DNA of 64,000 nucleotides, taken from positions 31,399,996 through 31,463,995 of the forward strand of contig CM022299.1 of assembly GCA_011799875.1 (NCBI GenBank), in the 5' to 3' direction. The notes beneath the pieces were generated by a model that was given only the letters and a program-made list of their open reading frames with translations, did not search any database and was not told the DNA's origin. The translations under genes were made by a program, and so were the position numbers. This stretch comes from Thinopyrum elongatum (Eukaryota; Streptophyta; Magnoliopsida; Poales; Poaceae). Below are positions 1 through 11,838 of this stretch, piece after piece. Each line of letters begins with the position of its first letter. The stretch's first letter is position 1.

Positions 1-1678
1 TTTGATCTTGTTGCCTCTGCTTCATCATCGACGACTCGATCAAAGTGATCGACGACCAGAGACCGACACCTCACTTCACCCCCCTTTGTTGTACGACTCG
101 GCATAGCTACTATCGAGTGCCGGGGGTGATACCTCATAACGCACTCCTGATGATAACTCTGCAGTGTAGCTATTCGGTCATGGTCATCGAGGGTGATTCC
201 TCCTTAACCACTCCCGATACGACACTGTCGTGCAACCCCTCAAGTGTGAACCTCGAGGGTAATTCCTCCTACGTTCACCTTGCTGATTTCATCGAGTGGA
301 ATCCATCGAGGGTGATTCCTCGGGGTTTCCCCCTTGGTGTTATGACCACACGGTTACTTTGACCTTTGTCACAGGCGGGTCGACCCTGATGGGTACCCGC
401 GAGGAAACTTATGCAGTCGGGTTGCCAGGAGGGCACCCGGGAGAGATATTGCGGCGGAGCATCAGAAACTCTGATCGTTTCCGCGAGTTATTAAATATGC
501 CTAACGGATTTGGGTATTTGATCTGAGTTGGCCAATGGCTTATACGCACTACCACCACGCGGGATTATGGTTTATGGGGCCCTCTACGTCGTACGTTTCT
601 CCCGAAAACTCATCAGACGTCACAGTTCACCGTGCGGGCTGATTGTTGGGGTTGGGATGGATACTTCACTGACGAGTTCAGTGTCGCGCCTGCTCCCCGG
701 CCAGTCTCGCAACGCGCAGGAGCGCCCGGGGCGATGGCCCAAGACCCCTGGATGCATAGGTTAGTCCGGCGTGTTGACCTCTCTGCTGAGCCTAGGTAGG
801 GCGCTGCTTCGTGTCGATCTCCCAAGGCCGGGCATTACCCAGCAAGTGTGTCCGGCCAGAGGTGATCGAGCGTGTTGGGTAACAGTAGTGCACCCCTGCA
901 GGGAAGTGATCTATTCGAATAGCCGTGTCCACGGTAACAGGACGCTCAGTTTGGTATCCCGATCTATTACTTGAACTGGATACCTGTTTAACTAATTGAA
1001 GCTCCGGGATCGCTTTCTCGCAGGGAGTCGAGGAAAGATCTCTAGGCTTTGCCTCAACATGCTTGCTTAATAAATGCTTTTCTGTACTCTTCTAATTGCT
1101 GCAAGATGGTGACTTCGTGAAGATGCTAGTCTTCGATAGGACTAGGCCTTCTCTCTATTCTAGCATTTCTGCTGCCCAGTCCACATATACATCCTTTCTT
1201 TTATAATGTTGCATATGTAGTGTAGATCCTTGCTTGCTGAGTACTTCGGATGAGTACTCACGGTTGCTTTGCTATCTCTTTTTTCCCCATACCCCTTTTG
1301 ATGTTACCTCAGACGATGGAGCTCAGGAGCCAGATGCCACCGCAGGAGCTTACTACCAGGAGGGCCCAGACGGCACTTACTACTGGATCGAGCCAGCCGA
1401 CCAGGAGTAGGATCGGAGGCCCTAGGCAGGAGGCCTTCGCCTTTCGATCTAGAGTCGTTGTTTGTGCTAGCCTTCTTAAGGCAAACCTTGTCTAACTATG
1501 TCTGTACCCAGATATTAATTGTATGACTGACTTATGTTTTCGGATCCTCATGATCCCTGGTCTGTAATATTCGTGGATCTCCGTTTATTTGTGTTGTGAT
1601 ATCTTCCCGTGAGTCCCTGTGCTTGATCGTGCATGTTTGCGTGTATGATTAGTGCACGATTGAGCCGGGGGCGTCACA
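1..1678 (+). mobile_element. Partial Gypsy-type LTR (3' portion), left window edge
   Basis: This is the right-hand part of a long terminal repeat related to the LTRs at 11839-15771 and 20830-24957. It shares the four-fold GAGGGTGATNCCTC motif (122, 189, 255, 308) with the same 66/66/53 spacing, the tract around 1020-1140, and the 3' terminus GGGGGCGTCACA ending at 1678. The next five bases, ATCAG (1679-1683), could be a target-site duplication, but its partner lies left of the window. No primer-binding site follows; LINE sequence begins at once, so this is a solo LTR or the 3' LTR of an element continuing leftward. It is clearly diverged from the other copies, so it is probably a different subfamily or an older insertion. 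The ORFs inside it are not genes. Confidence 0.85.
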
Positions 1679-4221
1679 ATCAGCCTAGATCGGTGAGATG
1701 CGGATCGCCAGTACCGGCGGATCTGGATCAGATCGGGGGGTTCCTGAATCCGATAAGATGGAGAATTCGTTTCGACGAAGTTCGGCCGGCCGGACGATGG
1801 AGAGAGGGATTTCTCTATGCGTACTATCCGTCGAGATGGGCGATGGTGAGAGACCATGAGGGAGACATCCTTGGCGGACGGTACCTCGACGTCGACGAGA
1901 GGATCACCGAAGGTACGCGTTTGTCAATCGATGTTTTCGAGGTTTGTGTTGTTGATTCCATGCAGGGAGAGTTGAACGCGGAGGATCAGATCGAGGTCGT
2001 CGATCTCACGGCGGAGCCTGAACCCTCGAAGCCGCGGTTGGGGGGATGCTTTTGGGTCCTGGCCGGTGAGGAAGATGATGACGCGGAGGACCAGACGCCC
2101 GCTATCTACGTGGAAGAGAAGCCACGGATGCGGCCGGCGATGCCACGTTCCGCATCACCGCTGCAGTCGGATTCTGGCGAGAGGCGTAAGAACGCGGTGG
2201 TCTGCGGCCCATGACCACCTTCATCGGCGCCGAAGATTAAGCCTTGGATCGGTCCTCTCCCCAAGGTGAGTTCGTCAACTATTACTTTGCCAGACTTTTT
2301 TCCACCGGAGGTGTGGACGAAGGTCACTAGAAAGAAGAAGAAAAAGGGTGCCCCGACGGTGGTTTGGCCGTCGGCGGCGACCGGCGAGGTTCGCGAGATC
2401 CGTGCGGCAAGACAGGAGCGTTTGAATGTTTTGTTGGGTCGAGGTGCGCCAGGGCAAACTAATTCCGAATTGGGCTTGGTTAGGACTGGGTATGTGGCCC
2501 AGCGACCTAGCCAGGTGACTGATCGGAGGGGTAGTGTCGACGTGCATGTCATCGCATCGGATCGCGAGTCGATACATGCATGTACGACACCCACGTATCG
2601 CGCCTGTGTGGATTCTAGGGTTCGCCGAGTTGCAAGGCCAGAGTTCCCTAAACTTTCCAGCGGGCGCGCCGCTAGGATTCTGCAATCGGCCGGTGGGTGT
2701 GTCGCCACGGCCAGTCGTGGGAACGAGCAGCAGCCCAAAGCAGCGCCACCGCCGCCCAAGGCCGCTCCGCCGCTGCCGAGGCCGGCGCCGCCGCCGCACC
2801 AGGTCGCGCAGCCGCAGCAACAGCGGGCTGCGCCGACGCAGTAGCTGGCCGCTCTGCTTCCCCACAAGGTGGGGCTGCCGCTGGCGCTTAAGGCCGCGCA
2901 GCCGCTGCCAAGGGGCGGGCAGGGATCGTGTCTTCTTCGACCTCCGTCTGCCGCGAACCGAGGGCGGGAATTCGCACAAGGCAGGGACTTCGCGAACGGC
3001 GGCCGGGGGCCTCCCCGCGGTCGGTGGGGTGATGATGGGTTCAATGCGTATGGAGATGGCCAGCATCGGGGTTCCTCATTGGCGGGCGGCGGATGAGGCT
3101 ATGCTTGGCAAAGTGATGGCTCATCGGACCGTCTGTTCTATGGTCCTCAGGGTGACTTCGTCGAGGGCGCGTCGGGTCCGGATTACCGGCAGCGCGGAGG
3201 CTATCGGGGCTTCCGTGGAGGCAGGGGTAACCGGCGGCCTCCCCAACATCGCCAACGGCAGCCTCCACCACTGGTTGCTATGGACACCGAGAACCCCGTG
3301 GAGCCGGTAGCCTCCTCGGAGACTGTTGTTGCTGCACAGCCACCGGTTTTGACGGGTCAGGTCATGGAGGCGGTGACAGCACTTGCAACCGCGAAGGTGC
3401 CGGAGGCCGAGCCTAATGCAACAGCTAGTGGAGAGTGTCCGCAGTTGCGAGAGCCGATGCCGGGGGTCACCATATACGGAGTATGTTGCTCTGAACTGAT
3501 GTTTTTTGAGTCCCCCAACGCGGTTGTGGCGCCGGAGACGCCGCAGATTTCGATCACGGGGGTGGTCAAAGTGACAGAAGGTTTCTTGTCAGAGGCGCAT
3601 ATTGTGCAAAGGTTGAATGAACTTGCTCCGGGGAATTCTCATTGGGAGTTTATTAGACTCGAGGCTAACATGTATAAGGTGGACTTTCCATCAACGGAGG
3701 ACCTGAAGAAGCTCCTGAGTTTTGTCATGTGTAGGGTGCCTGGCACGGAGTGTATACTAGAGTTTGATGAATGGAAGCAAGCAGAGCCAAAGGGCACGCC
3801 ATTATCTCAGGTCTGGTTATGTTTTTCAGGGGCACCGTCTAAGCCTCAGAATGATGTTCGGGTAGCGGCCAGCCTTGGGACGCTCATTGGGAAGACTGAA
3901 CATGTGGATATGCCTTTTACTTGAGCACATGGGGTGGCAAGGCTGCTCGTGAGTGTTGTGGACATTGAGTACATACCGGATGTGGTCAGATGGACGCATG
4001 CGGGTATGATATACAACCTGGACATTCAGCTGGAGGACTTTGATCTGTTCAAAGAGTTCATGGGAGGGGATGACATGGATATGACCGATAAACACGATGG
4101 TACGGGTAACAAGGAGAAGCGAGATGAGGACGGTTCACGAGATGAGTCTCACACGCCGGGTGCAAAACCCACACCGTCGGTGCCAGGGAAGGGTGCGCCA
4201 CCACCTACTTCTACACCCATG
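1679..4221 (+). pseudogene. LINE ORF1 (gag-like), N-terminal and central part
   Basis: A single frame runs through the block, broken only by point stops at 2212, 2842, 3094 and 3922. The middle is low-complexity Pro/Ala/Gln (about 2730-2840). An RGG-type basic stretch (RGGYRGFRGGRGNRR, about 3195-3240) is a likely RNA-binding region. The part at about 3560-4070 has the layout of the DUF4283 domain found in plant LINE ORF1 proteins (FDEWKQAEPKGTPLSQVW; later a GxLIGxTxxVDM-like segment). I could not find the CCHC knuckles seen in many relatives. Several stops look like C-to-T changes (CGA to TGA, CAG to TAG), as expected for methylated, silenced DNA. The true ATG is uncertain and may lie left of the window. 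The product would bind element RNA. Confidence 0.85.
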
Positions 4222-7200
4222 TGTGACGACCCTGGCTTAATCGTGCACTAATCATACACGCAAATGCACACGATCAAGCCTAAGGACTCACTTGAAGATA
4301 TCACAACACAACTCTAAAACATAAATAAATTCATACAAGCTTTATATTACAAGCCAGGGCCTCGAGGGCTCAAATACATAGCTCGATGGCATACAAGTGT
4401 CAGCGGAAGCATCAGATATCTGGGTACAGATATATTACAGAAAAAGAGATAAGCCTTTAGGAAGGCGGGGCAAAATAAAACACTACGATCGAAAGGCGTA
4501 GGCCTCCTGCCTAGGACCCTCTGAATCCTACTCCTGGTCGTCTGACGGCTCCTCGTAGTAGTACTTGCCGGGAGGGTAGTAGTAGTAGCCGTAGTCATCG
4601 ACGGGGGCAGCTAACTCAGGGGCTCCGTCATCTGGCGGCGTCGATTAGATATGGGGGAAAAAGAAAGTAAAGCAAACATGAGTACTCATCCGAAGTACTC
4701 AGCAAGCAAGGATCTACACTACATATGCAACATTTTCAAAGGAGGGCTGTATATGTGGACTGGGCTGCAGAAATGCCAGAATAGAGGGGGAAAGCCTAGT
4801 TCTATCGAAGACTAGCATCTTCAAGTATCTTCATCAGTCTTGCAGCATTAGAAGAGTGCAGAGTAACATAATGTAAAGTAGTTGTAGTATCATCAACCTC
4901 GGCCAGAGATCCTTTCTCGACTCCCTGCGAGAAAGCAATCCCAGAGCCATACTATCCAGTTCATCTCAAGTCATCAGTTCTAGTTGTACCAATCGGGATA
5001 CAACTCCGAGTGTCCGTTACCGTAGGACAGGCTATCGATAGATTAGTTCTTCCCTGCAGAGGTGCACCAAGTTACCCACCACGCTCGCTCAACTCCGGCC
5101 GGACACAGTTTTCTGGGTCATGCCCGGCCTCGGCTAAGCAACACGCCGCAACCCGACCAAATACTTAACAGAGAGGTCAGCACGCCGGACTAAACCTATG
5201 CCCCCAGGGGTCTTGGGCCTTCGCCCCGGGAACTCCTGCACGTTACGTTCACGGCCGAGAGCAGACCTAGCAACCCCTTAATACAAGCGCAGTTGCGTAA
5301 CCAGTCCAACTCGGCGCGCCCCGCTCAATTGCTGACGTCCATTAAGCTTCGGCTGAAGTATACGACGCAGAACGCCCATACTATGCCCACGTGATGGTTA
5401 GTGCTATCAGGCCAGAGGCCCCTCGGATCAAATATCCAAACCGTTTAGTGGTTTAGGAGCGCGCGGAAACGAGCAGAGACTCACGATCGATGTGACCCCG
5501 TCGCCCCGTCTCGAGGACTTGCGGCAAGGGCTAAGAATACCCGGCCGTGCCTCGTAGTTATCTCGCTGGCACCTCTCAGGTCAACCCGACTCCACATCAC
5601 TTCGCATTCATGCTCGCGCGGGTACCCCTCAGGGCCGACCTGTCTTTAGTATCATGATTCGGTGTTCAGTCATAGTAACCAAAGTCTCCGTGTGTTTGAC
5701 ACCAATGGGGAACCCTGAGGAATCACCCTCGATGGAATCCCACTCGATGATATCATCAAGGTGAACGAAGGAGGATTCACCCTCGAGGTCCACACTTGAA
5801 GTGTTGCACGACGGCGTCAGTGTCGGGGGTGGTGTAGGAGGAATCACCCTCGCTTACCACGACCGATTAACTAACCTACAAGGTTATCATCAGAAGTGCT
5901 GACGAGGTATCACCCTCGGCACTCGATAGTAACCCAGTAGTGTCGAGCAATTTTAAGGGGGAAGTGACGTGCGGTGTCGGGGCCTGGTCTTCAATCCCGT
6001 CGCTCGGGTCTTCTGAGAGTCCAGCGGGGCAATCGGGACAAGTGGGTCTCTGATAAGGCTCTACCCATCCTATACTAAACAGTTTAGAATAGCAGGAAAT
6101 TATCAACAGAAGGTTACAAGTAAACAGGCTATGCAGCAGATATAGGTTACAGTAGCAGCAGTAACTTCTAATGCAAGCATAAGAGAGAAGAGAATGAGCG
6201 ATATCGGAATGCTCAAAAAGGGTGTGCTTGCCTGTCTGCTCTGCGGCAAGGGTCTGATCGTCGGGGACGTAGTCGTACTCCGGAGCGGCGTCTGCCTCAG
6301 GAGCTACGGCAACGTCGGGGTCTACCAAAAGAGAAGAGGGGGAAGAAACAGGTAAACATAATGCAAACAGATGCCACACAGTGCGTGCTATGCTATGATG
6401 CAGTGTAGGGTTGCCTAAATATGCATCTAAGTCATTCTAGTTATTTTTAGGATTATCGCGGGATTTATTATCCGGCGTGTATGCACTATTAATATACCGG
6501 AATCAGGCTCGGAGTTACGAGTTCTCCTACGTAGGAGGCTCCGGCATCGAAACAGACGACACGATCAGATTCGTCTCATCGTTCTGAGCAACTTTCATGT
6601 TTTAAGTTTTTCGATCTGAGCTACGGTTTATTTTCTATGGATTTTCAAAGTTTTTTAGTTATTTCTGGAATTTACAGATTATTTTAAATCAAATTATCCA
6701 GAACAGTGCTAAACGGGCTAGGTGCACCCGGTGCAGTGCACCAGAATGCCCCAGAGAGGATGCCAGTTGGGGCCATCCAGCTGAGTCAGCGGGTCAGCCG
6801 TTGACCAGTTGACTGGTCAACTGGGCCCCACTAGTCAGTGAATGGGCTCCGCCCAGTCAGCACAGTTGACCAGTCAACTGGGTCAACTGGGCCCGCGGGG
6901 CCCATCTACCAGTGGCCAGAAGTGGGCCCGGGCGACGCCACGTCAGCGCCGGCGCCGGAGAGAGCTCCGGTGAGCCAGTTTTGCGGCGGCGCATCGGGAG
7001 CTTGCCGGAAAAGCGCTAGGAGGCACAGTTCAACGCGTGCTAGGGCTGGTTCGAACGCCCGCGCCAAACCGCATCCAATGGTGGTGAAAGCAGTGGCCGG
7101 GGTGCAGCGTAGCGACGGAGGCGACAGCGTGCAGCGGCGGCCGGAATCGGGGCTCGACACATTCGGCGTTTCGGCCTGTTTGCGCGAGAACTAAAACTAT

Positions 7201-8311
7201 AGGGGGCTTCGAAAGTCCACCCTGAGCATGAGGATGGGCTCGGCCGGCCACGACAGAGGCTACAGCGTCGGCGGCGAGCTCGTCAACGGAGCCAAAGCTC
7301 CGGTGATGGCGTCCGCGGCGTTCGGCTAGCTACGGGCAGCGAAACAAAGCGCGGACGGGGAGAGAAGGGGTGGAGCTCACCGGGCAGGCTCACGGAGGCC
7401 TCTCGAGTGAACGGGAGCGCGGGGAGAAGCGAATCGACTGCGGCGATCATGGCGACTGGAGGTTGAAGGTGAGGCCGTAGCCGGTGCTGCGGTACTCCCC
7501 GAGCTCGAGGCGGTGCTGCTGGCGACAAGGAAGGGCGCGGCGCAGCTGGAGGACACCCTCCCGAAGCTTGGAGAGCCCGGTGGCCGCGAATTAGGCGGAC
7601 GCACGACGGCGGTTGCGCCGGGGAGGAAGGGGCCGAGAGGGAGAGCGAGGGAGAGGGAAGGAGGAGTGGCGAATGGGGGAGGAGACAAACAGGGGGGATG
7701 GTCCTGGGGTCGCCCTTATCCGCTCGCCCGTCGGTGGGCGTCGACGTGTCGAGGAGCAGCCGGAGTGCGCGCGGCGGCCACAGGGACGACGACACGGAAG
7801 GGAAAGGTAGGTGGGCTGGCTGGGCCGGCGTCAGGTAAGTGGCCTCTGACCTTTTCTCTTTCTCTGTTTTTCTTTTTATTAATAAATAGAGAGAGAGAGA
7901 GAGAAGGACTTATTTAGGCATCCTAATCACTTAGGAAAAATATGGGAAAGGTCCCAATAATTCCCTGGTGATTTTAGACACTGCCACAAAAAGTTTGAGG
8001 ATTTTTAGTACTGATTTGAATTTCTCAAAAATGAATATGGCATTTAATAGGGCTATTTGTTACTGTTTGAGGTTGTTAGAGTTACTCAACTAATCTTATT
8101 AATGTGGATTACAATTTTATAATTGCATCTGAAATATTTGCAACATTATGTACATTTTAGTTTGGCTGTTCGAAGAAATAATTATTTGACTTGCAATTTA
8201 GATTTGAATTTGAATTTGGCTTGGGACAAGTGGCATCTTGGCTTAATGAAAGATGATGACATGGCAATTTTAATTAGCTTGATGACAGGGTTTACATCTG
8301 GGGATGTTACA
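4222..8311 (-). mobile_element. Solo LTR of a Gypsy element, inverted, TSD CCATG
   Basis: The block starts TGTGACG and ends GATGTTACA on the plus strand, so on the minus strand it is a TG...CA LTR. The five bases CCATG at 4217-4221 and 8312-8316 are a perfect target-site duplication. Its length (4090 bp) matches the complete LTR at 20830-24957 (4128 bp). Its downstream half aligns in reverse with those LTRs (for example the zone at 4260-4600), but its first part differs, so it is a sister subfamily. The GAGGGTGATNCCTC motif occurs four times in reverse (5717, 5771, 5838, 5904). No internal domain is present, so this is a product of LTR-LTR recombination. It interrupts LINE ORF1 between a Pro and a Met codon. 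The GC-rich ORFs at 6838-7917 are not genes. Confidence 0.95.
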
Positions 8312-9297
8312 CCATGAACTCGCTGAGATTTGGTTCGTTTGAGTCTACTTCCGCGCCTCCTCGCCTCTGGAGTGATTGCGTTGAGAGTGCTGACTTGTCT
8401 GAGAGCTTGTTGCTGCCTCTTGTTATTACACCTCCGCCTCGAGCTGTTGGCCAGACGGCGAGGTTGAAGGAGGTTTCTGGACATGGCCCTGATGTCATAA
8501 CTCCGCGGCAGCAGTTGAGGGATGGGGTGGGGAATGGCGACGCTAGGCAGGAGGCCCGGGGTCGGTCTCCCTCACCGATGACTACGCGGCGATCGGAGGG
8601 TTCTTCCCGGCTTACGGCAACGGGGCCGGTGAGGGTGGGTGGCGGGCAGGAGGCCCATGACTCACCCGCTCGCGGCCCAATACCCCGGCCGACTACGGAG
8701 CTCGCTGGCGTGGAGGAGAGGGCGCTAGGAGGAGATGCAAGCGGCATCCTGTTGCCCTCGTCTACTACACCTGGGCTCGTCACGACGGACGGTCCCGTGG
8801 CGACGGTCCAGTCCCCACGGGCGTGGACTACTGAGGAGGTGATCGCGTTTGGTGGCCACCAGGACCCGGTGTCGGCTGGCAGGCTTGTCAGTAACCGGAT
8901 CCAGGACCAGCCGGACGCGGACGACTTCCAGCTAGGGCGTGCTATGAGGGCCGCCAAGCTTCGGGATGTCGAGTCTACTTCAGGTATGTCGGTCAATAAA
9001 CAATGTTCTATTATGCATTTTTCTGAGCATGAGATTATAAGTAAGGCGAATGATATAGGAGTGTCACTTGGGTCTAATAGGCAAGAGATCGCTAAATCAG
9101 TAAATGATATACTCGACTTAGAGGCGGAGAGAGCGTCTGAGTTGATACAGAATTTAGCTGCTGTTAAACCTATGACAGATAATGAAATTAACAATTTGGG
9201 TATGTCTACACTAGAGAGTTTGTGTGACGACCTAATGCCTACTTCGGAGGCCGAAGATGAGGTAGGGGGTTGGCGTCTGAGGGGCGTGCTGACCTGA
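8312..9297 (+). pseudogene. LINE ORF1, C-terminal part
   Basis: This continues the frame of the block ending at 4221 once the solo LTR is removed. The ATG at 8314 is the duplicated copy of the Met codon at 4219, so it is an internal codon and not a start. The segment is open to TGA at 9295 (about 327 codons) and is Pro/Ser/Thr/Gly-rich and then charged, with a C-terminal Asp/Asn-rich stretch before the stop. I see no enzyme motif. ORF2 begins about 130 bp downstream, the usual close spacing of LINE ORF1 and ORF2. Confidence 0.85.
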
Positions 9298-9429
9298 CCA
9301 ATTTAGAGTCGGATGCACTTATGACAACTAGTCATGAGGATGGGGGGTGGTAGTGAGCAAACCCAAGCGTTCCTGGAAGAGGAAAATATATCCAACATCG
9401 GCTCAAGAAAAAAAATTCCATGATGAATA

Positions 9430-11838
9430 ATGAAAGGACTTTTCTGGAATAGCAGAGGTCTAGCTGACTTGGCTAAGAAAAGGTTCCTGGTTGAAGCATC
9501 CATTGAGGATAAACTGGATTTTATTGCACTTCTTGAGACAGGTAGAGATAACTTTACCTTGCAATTCCTCGGATCTTTGACAGGAGGAATAGATTTCGAC
9601 TGGCATTGTTTGCCTCCTAGGGGAAGGTCCGGTGGGATTCTCTTGGGGGTAAAGTGCGAAACACTAGAAGTGTTAAATGTCGTGAGAGGGGATTATGCAG
9701 TTAAGTTCCGGATAAGGTCCAAGCTGGATGAATTCCGATGGGCTCTGGTTGCGGTATATGGCGCAGCCCAACCCGAATTTAAGCCTGATTTCTTGGCGGA
9801 TCTTGTTAGGATCTGCGGGGATGAAAGGTTACCGATCCTAGTGGGAGGAGACTTTAATATCATTAGGAGGAAAGAAGAGAAGAACAACGATAATTTCGAT
9901 GGGCGGTGGTCTCTCGTGTTTAATATGATCATTGAGAGTCTTAGTCTCCGTGAGATTGAACTCACGGGTAGGCAGTTCACTTGGGCAAATTCGTTACCCG
10001 TTCCTACTTACGAGAAGCTAGACAAAGTGCTGGCAAGTGTGGAATGGGAACAAAAATACCCACTAGTTTCGGTTCATGCCATGCAGATGGCAATCTCAGA
10101 CCATACACCCTTGTTACTGGACTCGGGTGAAGCAACACATATTGGTAATAAAAATATCTTCTCTTTCGAACTAAGTTGGTTCGAACGAGAAAATTTTCTA
10201 GATATCATCGCAAGAGAATGGGCTAAGCCTGTTGCTGGTAGATCATGTATAGAGCGCTGGCAAAACAAGATAAGACATCTGAGACAATTTTTGAGGGGTT
10301 GGGCCAGAAATGAGAGCGGGATTTATAAACAGGAAAAAGAGCGGCTTATCCAGTTGATTCATGATCTGGACTTGAGAGCGGAAACGAATCTGTTGGATGA
10401 GATAGAACAGGCCGTAAAAGTCCAAAGCTGAGTTGAAATTACGGGCTCTTCTTCGAGAAGAAGAGATTAAGTGGGCATTACGCGCTAAGGTTCTTAAGGT
10501 AGTCCAAGGGGATGATAATACTCAGTTTTTTCATATGATTGCAAATGGCAAGCATAGGAAAAAGAAAATCATACAGCTTGAGCAAGACGAGGGAACTGTG
10601 GTGGGACACGAGAATCTCAAATTACTACAAGCAACTTTTTGGGCCTCCGGTACAGAACGCGTGACCCTGGATGAACATGTAGTTGGGGATGTACCTTAGC
10701 TCCGATCAGACGAGAATGAGATTTTGTCTGCACCTTTTACTGAGAAATAGGTTTCCGAGGCCATCTCTCAAATGAAGCCAAATAAAGCACCGAGTCCGGA
10801 TGGGTTTCCCGCGGAGTTCTATTAGAAATGTTGGCATATTGTGAAGGATGATCTTATGCCTATGTTTCATGACTTCTTTAATGGCCATCTGCAACTGTTC
10901 CACCTCAACTTTGGCACGATCACGTTGTTGCCAAAGAAAGAGGAAGCGATTCGAATTGAGCAATTTAGGCCAATATGTCTTCTGAATGTGAGTTTCAAGA
11001 TATTTTCGAAAGTGGCCACTAATAGATTGACACGGATTGCCCATTCGGTGGTGCAACCTAGTCAGACTGCTTTCATGCCTGGAAGACATATCCTAGAGGG
11101 GGTTGTTGTCTTACATGAAACTCTACATGAAATTCATTCGAAGAAACTAGACGGGGTAATCTTCAAAGTGGATTTTGAGAAGGCATATGATAAGGTCAAA
11201 TGGCCATTCCTGCAGCAGGCCATGCGCATGAAGGGTTTCAACTTAGCATGGAGGGATCAGGTGGGTTCTTTTGTCCAAAAAAGTAGTGTTGGGATTAAGG
11301 TGAATGATGACATTGGTCATTATTTCCAGACGCATAAAGGCCTACGACAAGGTGACCCAATGTCTCCTATTCTTTTCAACATTGTGGCATACATGTTGAC
11401 AGTGCTCATAGGTCGGGCCAAGGAGAAAGGCCCGGTAGGTGGTCTTGTTCCTCATTTGGTAGATGGGGGCGTTTCTATCCTACAATATACTAATGACACT
11501 ATCCTATTCATGGAGCATGACCTTGCAAAAGCAAGGAATATGAAATTAGTGTTATGCCTTTTTGAACAATTGTCCGGGCTGAAAATTAACTTCCATAAGA
11601 GTGAATTGTTCTGCTTCGGGCGGGCCAAGGAAGAACAAGATAACTACAGACAATTGTTTGGGTGTGAACTGGGATCTTTGCCCTTCAGCTATCTAGGCAT
11701 TCCAATACACAACCGAAATTAACTAATAAAGAGTGGAAATGTATATAAGATCGATTTGAAAAAAAAACTAAGCTGCTGGAAGGGTAAGCTCATGTCATAT
11801 GGGGGAAGGCTTGTGCTGATTAATTCAGTACTGACCAG
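9430..11838 (+). pseudogene. LINE ORF2, endonuclease and N-terminal/central reverse transcriptase
   Basis: The first 330 codons (9430-10431) form an APE-type endonuclease with WNSRGL, the LLET glutamate motif, GGDFN and SDHTPLLL, which would nick the target for target-primed reverse transcription. A frameshift near 10425 and TAG stops at 10697, 10748 and 10824 follow. Reverse transcriptase continues at 10841-11722: motif with FKVDFEKAYDKVKW, then GLRQGDPMSPILFN, then the catalytic box. That box reads YTND (about 11488) where YADD is normal; both changes fit G-to-A transitions. A further stop or frameshift lies around 11720-11755. The block ends at the Gypsy insertion at 11838 within SVLTS, which resumes at 24958. 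The element is dead. Confidence 0.92.

Noticed and set aside
2106..3066. 312- and 263-codon minus-strand ORFs
   Set aside because: Antisense to LINE ORF1, low-complexity Arg/Gly/Cys content, no domain.
6838..7917. ORFs of 70-170 codons in the inverted solo LTR
   Set aside because: Same GC-rich LTR composition effect, with frames on both strands.
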